From Actinomyces viscosus (GTDB taxonomy: Bacteria > Bacteroidota > Bacteroidia > Flavobacteriales_D > Crocinitomicaceae): a DNA stretch of 6,909 bases. The stretch spans positions 1 through 6,909 of the forward strand of contig CALPVI020000091.1 of assembly GCA_943326975.2 (NCBI GenBank), read 5' to 3'. Positions 1-6,666 of the stretch are shown here, one piece after another (the stretch's first letter is position 1; every line of letters begins with the position of its first letter). The notes under the pieces were generated by a model. The model did not search any database and was not told the DNA's origin. It saw only the letters and a list, made by a program, of their open reading frames with translations. Position numbers and translations under genes: made by a program.

Positions 1-313
1 ATTTCATACTAACATTTTCAATAATTTCAATTTTTGCAATGTCATTTTTTGAAAAGACCAAGATTTTCTTTTTGTAAGGGAAATTCACTTTCCATTCAGC
101 CTTTTTAGTTTCAATTATTTTATAATTCAGTAAGTATTTTATTGGGATATAAATGAATGTTATAAATAAAATTATTGACACAATTATTATTGAATTTTGC
201 TCACCTTCTTTCAAAAGTAAAAAATCTTGAAAAATGTATCCTATTAATAACACCCCAAACAACAAGGTGATTACAATCAATAATTTGTAATAATAAAATG
301 GAGAAAAATTCAT
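1..313 (-). CDS. Partial small membrane protein, two N-terminal helices (3' end outside window)
   Basis: I translated this frame from the ATG at 313-311 leftward. It stays open for 104 codons to the window edge, so the C-terminus is missing. The protein starts MNFSPFYYYKLL. It has one hydrophobic segment at about residues 10-28, a short polar linker (KEGEQN, 35-40) and a second hydrophobic segment at about 42-58. A lysine-rich, probably strand-forming stretch follows (65-104), with a tryptophan at 74. Two helices followed by alternating beta-like sequence resemble small bacterial membrane proteins with a PH-like cytoplasmic domain, but this is only a resemblance and no diagnostic motif is visible. 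It is read in the same direction as the OmpA gene upstream, but a hairpin terminator separates them, so it may be its own transcription unit. No Shine-Dalgarno sequence precedes the ATG; the upstream bases are nearly all A/T. Coding status is likely from the uninterrupted frame and the helix pattern. The function is unknown. Confidence 0.7.
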   Translation of the reverse strand, partial: MNFSPFYYYKLLIVITLLFGVLLIGYIFQDFLLLKEGEQNSIIIVSIILFITFIYIPIKYLLNYKIIETKKAEWKVNFPYKKKILVFSKNDIAKIEIIENVSMK

Positions 314-321
314 AAATAATT

Positions 322-353
322 TAAATATAAAAAGGGATTTCGAACTAATTCAA
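322..353 (-). promoter_or_regulatory. Candidate Bacteroidota-type promoter overlapping the terminator
   Basis: On the minus strand, TTG (353-351) is followed after 21 bases by TATATTTA (329-322). This fits the Bacteroidota pattern TTG-N17-23-TAnnTTTG with one mismatch. It would place transcription start only a few bases before the ATG at 313, giving an almost leaderless message for the small membrane protein. The elements fall inside and just past the terminator hairpin. In DNA this AT-rich such matches arise easily by chance, so the call is weak. Confidence 0.3.
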
Positions 354-362
354 AATCCCTTT
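331..362 (-). terminator. Intrinsic terminator hairpin after the OmpA-family gene
   Basis: AAAGGGATTT (331-340) and AAATCCCTTT (353-362) form a perfect 10-bp inverted repeat. Inside it, GAA (342-344) and TTC (349-351) can add three more pairs around a 4-base loop. Read on the minus strand, the hairpin lies 16 bases past the OmpA stop codon and is followed by a T-rich tract (TTTTTATATTT). This is the layout of a rho-independent terminator. It should end the TPR/OmpA operon before the small membrane-protein gene. Confidence 0.75.
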
Positions 363-378
363 ACTTTATATTATCCTT

Positions 379-2448
379 TTAGTTTCCTTTAATTTCAAAT
401 TCAGTTCTTCTATTTTGTTGTTTACCATCATCAGAAGAATTGGAAGCAATCGGTTTTGTAGAACCATACCCTTTTGCCGTTAATCTTGCAGCAGGGATTC
501 CTTTATTGACAATATATGTTACTACAGCATCTGCTCTTTGTTGAGACAAAGTTTGATTTAAAGTTGCTGAACCAGAATTATCTGTGTGACCCGAAATTTC
601 TACTTTTAGAGTTGGAACATCTTTCATTAATTTCACCAATCGATCTAATTCTGCATTAGATTCAGCTCTTAATGTAGCTTTTCCTAAATCAAAGAAAATA
701 TTTCGAAGCGCAATTTTACTACCAACTGCAATGTTTTTCAATTCGATAGTTGTATTTACTAAATTATCCGCACTTCCTGTTGGAATATCAAAATTCTCAG
801 AATGAAACAAATATCCTTTTGCTTTAACAGCAATACCATAATTTTTCCCTGAAACCAATGTGATAATAAATTTACCCGTTGCACTATTTGTGGTAAACGT
901 TTCTATCACTTTACCAGTAACATTATCTGTAATTTCAATATCAGCCTCTACTGGTTTTTTAGTCATTGCATCGATTGTAACTCCCTTGAAAACAGTGAAA
1001 GATTTTTTGTTAACATCAACAGCCGCTTCGATTTGATGATCTTTCATCGGCATGATAACTGAAGCTAGTAAATAATCCTCAACATCTATAACAGGCTTTT
1101 TCTCAGGTCCCCAAAAAGTTACTTTGTAAATATCATATCCTCCTTTACCACCTTCTCTATTTGAAGATATATAAGCAAACTTTCCATTCGCTGTAGAAGC
1201 AAAAAAGAAATCATCATAAGGAGTATTAATTGGATACCCCATATTTACAGGTTTTGACCATTGACCTTGTGCTCTTTTTGAAATAAAAATATCATAACCA
1301 CCTATGGATTCGTTCCCTTCAGATGCTAAATACATTGTCTCACCATCAATATGAATATATATAGGTCCATCATCAAATTTAGAACTTACAGCTGTCAACT
1401 GAATAGGCGTCATAAAATCCTTAAGCATTTTATTTTGCATTGCTGAATTCAATATTTCATAACCATTCTCCTTGGTATCACTATCTCTAGTAAAAAACAA
1501 ACTCCAACCATCACTACTATAAGAAGCGTATCTTTCATTTGATTTTGGTGAAGAAATTGCAACATTCATGACTGTAGGATCTGACCACTCCAATCCTTTT
1601 AATTTTGATTCAAAAATATCTGTCTGACCATTCACTTCTCTATGCAACAACAAACTAGTGGCATTATAACTTAAATTGTTTGAAACCTCATCTGCAGGTG
1701 TATTAATCGTGCCAGAAAGATCTTTTGGATCTGACCATTTATTTCCATTTAAGGAAGATGAAAAAATATCTTTATCAAATCCCCCCACTTCATTAGGAGT
1801 GTGCGAATTTGGTCTATTTGATGTAAAAATAATTTCTGAACCATCGGTAGAAATTGAAGGGGCATAATCATCGAATTCGCTATTTAACTCCGATACATTG
1901 TCAATCCAAACTCTTAGATTGGAAGTCGTAGCCGTTTTACCATATTTACATTCATTTTTTCTTTGAATTAAAAATTTAGCGAAATTATCAGCTTTTTTAT
2001 AATTTGCTTCAAAAGCTAAATAAGCAGCCAATGCATCATCAAATTTCTTCTCTAATTGCATGACAAATCCAAAATAATAATCCAAAAAAGGATCACAAGT
2101 TGGATCAAGTGTTTTTGCTTTTTTGATGTAATTAATGGCTTTATTCGGATCTGTTGAATTAGCATAACACACACCCATTTTAAAATTCAATAAACCGTTA
2201 TTTGAGTTTAATTTATCCGCAATAGAATAGTTCAATAAAGCTTTTTGGTAATTCAATCCAGGACTTTGAACATTGAAAAATGCTTCATTAGCCAATTTGA
2301 AAAATTCATCTCCTTTTTCAATCGCTACTTCTGCTTTTTTTAATTCTTCCTTTTTATCTTTAAAATTAGACGATTTAAATTCTACATTTTGTGCAAAAAA
2401 TATTGCTGTAAAGCTTAAGAAAATGAATGTTATATATGTTTTAAGCAT
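379..2448 (-). CDS. Exported OmpA-family protein, PorE-like (TPR + PD40 propeller + CRD + OmpA C-terminal)
   Basis: This is a 689-residue envelope protein expected to face the periplasm and bind peptidoglycan. The signal peptide ends ...IFFA|Q at residue 20; there is no lipobox cysteine. TPR-like helices follow (about 40-165). Five PD40-type blade motifs come next (about 193-231, 252-281, 303-335, 358-390, 410-442), with repeated S-x-DG / F-TSNR / YDI-F signatures. A carboxypeptidase-regulatory-like beta domain spans about 482-572. The OmpA C-terminal domain (about 577-689) keeps NIFFDLGKATL, GHTDN and the LSQQRAD segment. D623 and R638 are the expected ligands of the diaminopimelate carboxyl groups. 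The domain order matches PorE (PG1058) of the type IX secretion system, but PorE is a lipoprotein and this protein is not. Many Bacteroidota encode similar OmpA proteins beside PorP/SprF genes; no such gene is visible here. It lies 11 bp downstream of the secreted TPR gene, so the two are probably co-transcribed. The OmpA-domain assignment is very secure; a T9SS role is inference. Confidence 0.93.
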   Translation of the reverse strand: MLKTYITFIFLSFTAIFFAQNVEFKSSNFKDKKEELKKAEVAIEKGDEFFKLANEAFFNVQSPGLNYQKALLNYSIADKLNSNNGLLNFKMGVCYANSTDPNKAINYIKKAKTLDPTCDPFLDYYFGFVMQLEKKFDDALAAYLAFEANYKKADNFAKFLIQRKNECKYGKTATTSNLRVWIDNVSELNSEFDDYAPSISTDGSEIIFTSNRPNSHTPNEVGGFDKDIFSSSLNGNKWSDPKDLSGTINTPADEVSNNLSYNATSLLLHREVNGQTDIFESKLKGLEWSDPTVMNVAISSPKSNERYASYSSDGWSLFFTRDSDTKENGYEILNSAMQNKMLKDFMTPIQLTAVSSKFDDGPIYIHIDGETMYLASEGNESIGGYDIFISKRAQGQWSKPVNMGYPINTPYDDFFFASTANGKFAYISSNREGGKGGYDIYKVTFWGPEKKPVIDVEDYLLASVIMPMKDHQIEAAVDVNKKSFTVFKGVTIDAMTKKPVEADIEITDNVTGKVIETFTTNSATGKFIITLVSGKNYGIAVKAKGYLFHSENFDIPTGSADNLVNTTIELKNIAVGSKIALRNIFFDLGKATLRAESNAELDRLVKLMKDVPTLKVEISGHTDNSGSATLNQTLSQQRADAVVTYIVNKGIPAARLTAKGYGSTKPIASNSSDDGKQQNRRTEFEIKGN

Positions 2449-2459
2449 GTTAATTTTGT

Positions 2460-3557
2460 TTAGTTATTACAATTACCTGAATAATATGTTTTTCCTTCTT
2501 CGGAACCTAATTCTTTCGCTTTGTGCCAATCTTCACAAGCACCATTTATATCTCGGTTCATTTCTCTCGCCATACCTCTATTAACATATGCACTTGCATA
2601 TTTAGAGTCTGCAGCAACTGCTAGATCAGCCAACTCTAATGCTTTTTTATACTCTTTTTGTTTAAAAAACACACCACTTAAATTTGATGCTGCTGGAGCA
2701 TATTTACTATTGATAGCCAATGCTTTTTCAAAATCTTTTTTAGCATCTTCAATTTTACCTTGTTCTAATAAAGTTACTCCTCTATTGTTATAAGCTAAAT
2801 GAAAATTTGGATCTACAGAAATCGCACGATTAAATGCTGCCAAAGCACCTGCAAAATCTTTCATTTTCTTTTTTGTCGTTCCAATATTATTTAAAACAAA
2901 AGCTAATTTAGGGTTCATCTTAACAGCAGTTTCATATTCTTGGATTGCTTTTGGATAATCTCCTAGCATTCTATAGCAACTTCCTCTATCGTTATAGGCA
3001 AATGCATAATTCGCATCTAATTCGATTGCTTTCGTAAAATATTTTATTGCACCGTTATAGTCTAATTGTAAAAAACGCAATGTTCCATAATTGTAATATG
3101 CTCTTGCACTTGCAGGATCAATTTTAATTGCCTTTTCATAATCTTTCTCTGCCATGAAATAAACTGACAACCCTTGAAAAGCTCTAGCTCTTTGAAAATA
3201 AGCTTTAGAGTAATTCGAATCTAACTTCAACAATTGATTAAAACTCTCCACTGCCGCAGTGAAATTTTCAGATTCATTTTCTGCAACACCCTTGTTGTAA
3301 TAAGCACCTGTAAAGTTAGGATCTAACTCAACTGAAGTTTTAAACTGTAAAGCTGCTTCAGCATATTGCTTTTGACTAAACAATTGTATGCCTGCATTGT
3401 ATGCTTCCTGACTTTTTGCAATCGTAGCATTTTGATTATTCAATTTCGCGATAGAATCTCGATATTGAATTTCAGCAGGAGTTAGATCTTCTATTTGCGC
3501 TAACGAAGAAAGAGCAACAAATAAAGAAAATAGTAAACTTGATGTTTTTAATCTCAC
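2460..3557 (-). CDS. Secreted tetratricopeptide-repeat protein, nine tandem TPRs, GTG start
   Basis: This is a 365-residue protein with a signal peptide ending LSSLA|Q (residues 1-20) and a short linker (21-48). Nine TPR units then follow in an unbroken 34-residue register, starting near 49, 83, 117, 151, 185, 219, 253, 287 and 321. Each carries the usual small/aromatic pattern, for example AYYNKG, AYNDRG, AYNNRG, and ends in a D/N-x-x-Y/F type turn. The last repeat carries GACEDWHKAKELGSEE and is followed by C363. C341 and C363 could form a disulfide in the periplasm. TPR superhelices bind partner proteins or peptides, so an assembly or scaffold role is likely; the partner may be the OmpA-family protein encoded 11 bp downstream. 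The start is GTG (3557-3555). An in-frame TAA lies at 3572-3570, no ATG lies between, and a later ATG would lose the signal peptide. No T9SS C-terminal signal is seen. Confidence 0.92.
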   Translation of the reverse strand: MRLKTSSLLFSLFVALSSLAQIEDLTPAEIQYRDSIAKLNNQNATIAKSQEAYNAGIQLFSQKQYAEAALQFKTSVELDPNFTGAYYNKGVAENESENFTAAVESFNQLLKLDSNYSKAYFQRARAFQGLSVYFMAEKDYEKAIKIDPASARAYYNYGTLRFLQLDYNGAIKYFTKAIELDANYAFAYNDRGSCYRMLGDYPKAIQEYETAVKMNPKLAFVLNNIGTTKKKMKDFAGALAAFNRAISVDPNFHLAYNNRGVTLLEQGKIEDAKKDFEKALAINSKYAPAASNLSGVFFKQKEYKKALELADLAVAADSKYASAYVNRGMAREMNRDINGACEDWHKAKELGSEEGKTYYSGNCNN

Positions 3558-3812
3558 AATTATTGTTTTTTAGTTTTAGTTTAACCGAATATAGTAAGTT
3601 TGATTAATTCGATATTAAAGAAGTTTTCAACATCATCTATACTTTTTACTTTTTGAAGAATCAATTTCTGAATTAGAATAAACTTATTCCCTTATCAATT
3701 CGATAGTTGAATAAAAAGAAAAAGAACCGATTCAATTCTAACGAATTGTGTAAAACAAAATCTTGTAACTAATTTTTCAAAAGATTACCTTTAGTGCCGT
3801 TAAAATAAAATT
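3558..3812. promoter_or_regulatory. Divergent intergenic region between the TPR operon and the thiolase gene
   Basis: These 255 bp contain no convincing gene and separate two divergently read units. The thiolase promoter is at the right end. For the leftward TPR gene the best -7 candidate is TATATTCG (3593-3586, minus strand), one mismatch from TAnnTTTG, but no TTG lies 17-23 bases upstream. Next to it, TTAAT (3604-3608) and ATTAA (3614-3618) flank a TCGAT core and form a short near-palindrome. The 9-mer AATTCGATA occurs twice, at 3606-3614 and 3697-3705. These could be operator-like, but short AT-rich repeats are expected here by chance. Confidence 0.5.
3763..3793 (+). promoter_or_regulatory. 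Bacteroidota-type promoter of the thiolase gene
   Basis: TTG (3763-3765) is followed after exactly 20 bases by TACCTTTA (3786-3793). This matches the primary sigma-factor consensus of Bacteroidota, TTG-N17-23-TAnnTTTG, except for the final base. The predicted transcription start near 3799-3801 leaves a leader of about a dozen A-rich bases before the ATG at 3813. It is the best promoter match I found in the window. Confidence 0.55.
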
Positions 3813-5021
3813 ATGTCGAAAGAAGTATATATCGTTGATGGTGTAAGAACAGCCATTGGTAGTTTTGGTGGAACTTTATCACCTGTAAGAGCTGATGATT
3901 TAGGTGCAATTGCTATTAAAGGTTTAATGGATAGACATCCAAATTTAGATCCTTTGCTAATTGAAGATGTTATCATGGGTTGTGCAAATCAAGCTGGTGA
4001 AGACAATAGAAATGTTGCTCGTATGTCTAGTTTATTAGCCGGATTACCATATCAATTAGGAGGAGAAACAGTTAATCGCTTGTGCGCTTCTGGAATGGCT
4101 GCTACAATCAATGCTTCTAGAGCTATTAAAGATGGTGCTGGAGATATCTATATCGCTGGTGGAGTTGAACATATGACAAGAGGTCCTTGGGTAATTTCAA
4201 AAACATCTTCTGCATTTGGTCGTGACGCTCAAATGTTTGATTCTTCATTCGGATGGCGATTTATCAATCCTAAAATGGAAGAATTATATGGTGTTGATAG
4301 TATGGGGGGGACTGCCGAAAACTTGGCTGAATTATATAAAATAGACAGAAATTCGCAAGATAAATTTGCTGCTTGGTCACAAGAAAAAGCTGCAAAAGCA
4401 ATGCAAGCTGGACGTTTTCAAGAAGAAATTATTCCTGTTGTAATTCCTCAAAAAAAGAAAGATGCTATCATTTTTGATAAAGATGAATTTGCTCGACCTG
4501 AAACAACAATCGAAACTTTATCTAATTTAAGACCTGCATTTAAAAAAGAGGGTTCCGTAACAGCAGGAAATGCTTCAGGTTTAAACGATGGTGCTGCTGC
4601 CTTATTAATTGCTTCAGGTGAAGCTGTTGCGAAAAACAATTTAAAACCATTAGCAAAAATAGTAAGCGCCGCAGTAGCTGGTGTTGAACCTAGAATAATG
4701 GGAATTGGACCTGTTTATGCTTCACAAAAAGCATTGGAGCGTGCAGGTTTAACATTGGACCAAATGGATGTTTTAGAATTAAACGAAGCATTTGCAGCTC
4801 AGGTATTAGCTTGTACAAGAGCGCTTGGTTTAGATGACAATGATCCTCGCATCAATCCAAATGGTGGCGCGATTGCATTGGGACATCCGCTAGGAATGTC
4901 AGGAGCTAGAATTTTACTTTCTGCCGCAATAGAATTACAAAAAACGAATAAAAAATATGCACTTGTAACAATGTGCATTGGAGTTGGTCAAGGATATGCT
5001 GTTATTATAGAAAGAGCTTAA
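3813..5021 (+). CDS. pcaF: Thiolase, 3-oxoadipyl-CoA thiolase type (PcaF/PaaJ-like)
   Basis: This is a complete 402-residue cytoplasmic thiolase, the usual length for degradative enzymes. The nucleophile is C91 in VNRLCASGM. The rest of the active site is present: NEAF (324-327), H358 in GGAIALGHPLGMSGAR, and C388 in CIGVGQG. Thiolases cleave a 3-oxoacyl-CoA with CoA to release acetyl-CoA, or run the reverse condensation. The subfamily call rests on segments I recall from PaaJ/PcaF: SPVRADDLGAIAI near the N-terminus, GCANQAGEDNRNVARM (56-71), GWRFINP (147-153), YGVDSM followed by TAEN, and NPNGGAIALGHPLGMSG. These proteins make succinyl-CoA and acetyl-CoA from 3-oxoadipyl-CoA in phenylacetate and beta-ketoadipate breakdown. 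No pathway neighbours are visible, so a general acetyl-CoA acyltransferase role remains possible. The gene has its own promoter and is read away from the TPR operon. A seven-G run at 4304-4310 encodes GG (165-166), where PaaJ has PE. Confidence 0.93.
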   Translation: MSKEVYIVDGVRTAIGSFGGTLSPVRADDLGAIAIKGLMDRHPNLDPLLIEDVIMGCANQAGEDNRNVARMSSLLAGLPYQLGGETVNRLCASGMAATINASRAIKDGAGDIYIAGGVEHMTRGPWVISKTSSAFGRDAQMFDSSFGWRFINPKMEELYGVDSMGGTAENLAELYKIDRNSQDKFAAWSQEKAAKAMQAGRFQEEIIPVVIPQKKKDAIIFDKDEFARPETTIETLSNLRPAFKKEGSVTAGNASGLNDGAAALLIASGEAVAKNNLKPLAKIVSAAVAGVEPRIMGIGPVYASQKALERAGLTLDQMDVLELNEAFAAQVLACTRALGLDDNDPRINPNGGAIALGHPLGMSGARILLSAAIELQKTNKKYALVTMCIGVGQGYAVIIERA

Positions 5022-5052
5022 TTTAGTTTAAATAAATATCTTCAAAATTAGA

Positions 5053-5114
5053 AATACGATTATGCTATTGTAAACTATGAAATATCCAATCATTTTCTTC
5101 AGTATAATCGTATT
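5053..5114 (+). repeat. Inverted repeat enclosing the lipoprotein start codon
   Basis: AATACGATTAT (5053-5063) is exactly complementary to ATAATCGTATT (5104-5114). The stem extends inward with a G-U pair (5064/5103), C-G (5065/5102) and U-A (5066/5101), for 14 pairs in RNA. The 34-base loop (5067-5100) holds the ATG at 5077-5079. The 3' arm encodes residues 9-13 of the signal peptide. It could control translation initiation or be a coincidence in AT-rich DNA. Confidence 0.45.
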
Positions 5115-6666
5115 CCTTTTTTCTTGTAAAAAAGAAAAAACTGAATGGACTTCGGATTGGAACTTACCGATTATTAATGACACATTGACTTTAAAGCATT
5201 TTGTTAATGACAGTACTTTAAAAGTTAATAACTCAAATTTATATGAAGTAAATTTACTTAGAACCTTATTAGATATCAGTTTAACTGATTTAATTAAGAT
5301 TCCTGACACTACAATTAACGAATCGTATTCAATCGCTTTTCAAAGTTTAACGATTGCTCCAGGTACCAGCTATGTCAATCCTTCTCAAGTAAATGAGCAT
5401 AACTTTGAATTGAAAGATTTAGAGTTAAAAAAAATTAGACTAAAAAAAGGAATACTTTCGATTACTTTAAAAAATGTCATTTCAACTAAAATATTCTACA
5501 CAATTACGCTTCCTGGTGTTACAAAGAATGGACTAACATTTCAACATATCTATGCTGCACCTCAAGGAACACCAACAAACCCTGGTATCGTCACTGAAAG
5601 CATTGATTTAACAGGTTATTTTATTGACCTTACTGGTAGTAATGGAGGCAGTTCGAACATTCTACAATCTTTAGTCGCAGTAAAAACTGATCCAAACGGA
5701 CCAACAGTTACTATAAAAAATTCAGATATTACTAAATTTCAAGCAAATTTTAAAGACATAGAAATTGATTATGCGAGAGGTTATTTTGGAAATCGTATAG
5801 TAAGTGATTCTAATGAATTTACACTACCTATTTTTAATAAATTCACAAATGGGTCAATTGATTTATCTGCTTCGAATATTAAATTCAATATTTCAAATGG
5901 ATTAAAAATTAATGCTTTAGCAAAAATAAATTTCATAAAAAATACCAATAAACAACAAAACACAGTATCGATTTTTCACCCTCAAATTGGCCAAAATATT
6001 AATTTAGATCCTGCTACTGGAACAGTTGATAATTTTACATCAAGTAAAAAAACAATTGAATTTAATTCTACTAATAGTAACATTACTAACTATTTAGAAA
6101 ATTTAGGTGAAAAACATTCTATCAGTTACTCGTTAGAGCTTAATCCTTGGGGAAATGTTTCTGGCGGATGGAATGAATTATTTCCAACAAGTAAAATTAA
6201 CATATCTGTTGATGCAGCCATGCCTCTAGCGATTGGAATGAACAACTTAACACTGCAAGATACCTTTGAAATTGATGTTATTCAAAATAGGAATAAAACA
6301 CATATTAATTCTGGAAAATTTATAGCAACAATTCAAAATGCTTTTCCATTTTCTGGTCAAATTTCATTGCAACTTCTTTCAAAATCAAACGAATTAATGT
6401 ACACAATTCCAGCGACTTCAAAAATTGAGTCATCTCTTTTCGGAACACCGATTGGAAATGGAATATACCTTAATAAATCTTCCTTAAATTTTGTGTTAAA
6501 CGAAGAAATTGTTTCGCACATAGAAGATATTAAAAAAGTATTAGCAATTGTTGTTTTCAATTCTCCTGATGCCAACTCTAATTCAAACAGTAAACAAAGT
6601 ATTCCTGTAAATAGTTACCTTGGTTTAAAAATTAAAGCAGCATTTGAATTAATAAATAAGTATTAG
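5077..6666 (+). CDS. Uncharacterised lipoprotein, beta-rich
   Basis: This is a 529-residue envelope protein of unknown family. The N-terminus MKYPIIFFSIIVFLFSC is a lipoprotein signal with lipobox LFSC; the acylated cysteine is C17, followed by KKEKTE. The mature part alternates hydrophobic and polar residues throughout, with many N, S, T and I, which suggests stacked beta-sandwich domains rather than helices. Suggestive stretches are 110-150 (ELKDLELKKIRL, then ITLKN and a YTITLPG turn), 259-310, 373-401 and 415-445 (IQNAFPFSGQISLQL). No catalytic motif, transmembrane helix after the signal, or type IX C-terminal signal was recognised. Three sites of the Bacteroidota O-glycosylation type D-S/T-(A/I/L/V/M/T) cluster early: DTL (35-37), DST (45-47), DTT (77-79). 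The gene starts 55 bp after the thiolase stop with no terminator visible between, so read-through is possible; a weak TAATTTAG (5019-5026) could be part of its own promoter. The next gene overlaps its stop codon, so the pair is probably translated and functions together. Confidence 0.85.
   Translation: MKYPIIFFSIIVFLFSCKKEKTEWTSDWNLPIINDTLTLKHFVNDSTLKVNNSNLYEVNLLRTLLDISLTDLIKIPDTTINESYSIAFQSLTIAPGTSYVNPSQVNEHNFELKDLELKKIRLKKGILSITLKNVISTKIFYTITLPGVTKNGLTFQHIYAAPQGTPTNPGIVTESIDLTGYFIDLTGSNGGSSNILQSLVAVKTDPNGPTVTIKNSDITKFQANFKDIEIDYARGYFGNRIVSDSNEFTLPIFNKFTNGSIDLSASNIKFNISNGLKINALAKINFIKNTNKQQNTVSIFHPQIGQNINLDPATGTVDNFTSSKKTIEFNSTNSNITNYLENLGEKHSISYSLELNPWGNVSGGWNELFPTSKINISVDAAMPLAIGMNNLTLQDTFEIDVIQNRNKTHINSGKFIATIQNAFPFSGQISLQLLSKSNELMYTIPATSKIESSLFGTPIGNGIYLNKSSLNFVLNEEIVSHIEDIKKVLAIVVFNSPDANSNSNSKQSIPVNSYLGLKIKAAFELINKY

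Noticed and set aside
1676..1867. 63-codon plus-strand open frame
   Set aside because: It lies wholly within the PD40 region of the OmpA-family gene on the other strand and shows no signal or domain of its own.
2273..2793. Two plus-strand open frames of 103 and 90 codons
   Set aside because: Both are antisense to the OmpA and TPR genes, whose domain content is unmistakable; the apparent hydrophobicity comes from reversed TPR codons.
3644..3725. Large imperfect stem: CTTTTTACTTTTT region against AAAAAGAAAAAG
   Set aside because: It pairs only because both arms are low-complexity A/T runs; it has a bulge and a loop of over 50 bases, and lies upstream of the thiolase promoter, so it is probably not transcribed.
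3558..3812. Possible small RNA or riboswitch in the intergenic region
   Set aside because: No strong stem, terminator or recognised aptamer core was found; the region is explained by two divergent promoters.
4448..4639. 63-codon minus-strand open frame in the thiolase gene
   Set aside because: It is antisense to a well-conserved thiolase segment, with no homology recognised.
5028..5309. 93-codon minus-strand open frame
   Set aside because: It is antisense to the lipoprotein start; low-complexity hydrophobic sequence without a coherent domain.
5425..5448. A8 and A7 runs in the lipoprotein gene as possible slippage sites
   Set aside because: The reading frame is intact and A-runs of this length are common in lysine codons of AT-rich genomes.
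5781..6575. Two minus-strand open frames of 60 and 72 codons
   Set aside because: Both are inside the 529-codon lipoprotein frame, which has a convincing lipobox and overlaps its neighbour in operon style.
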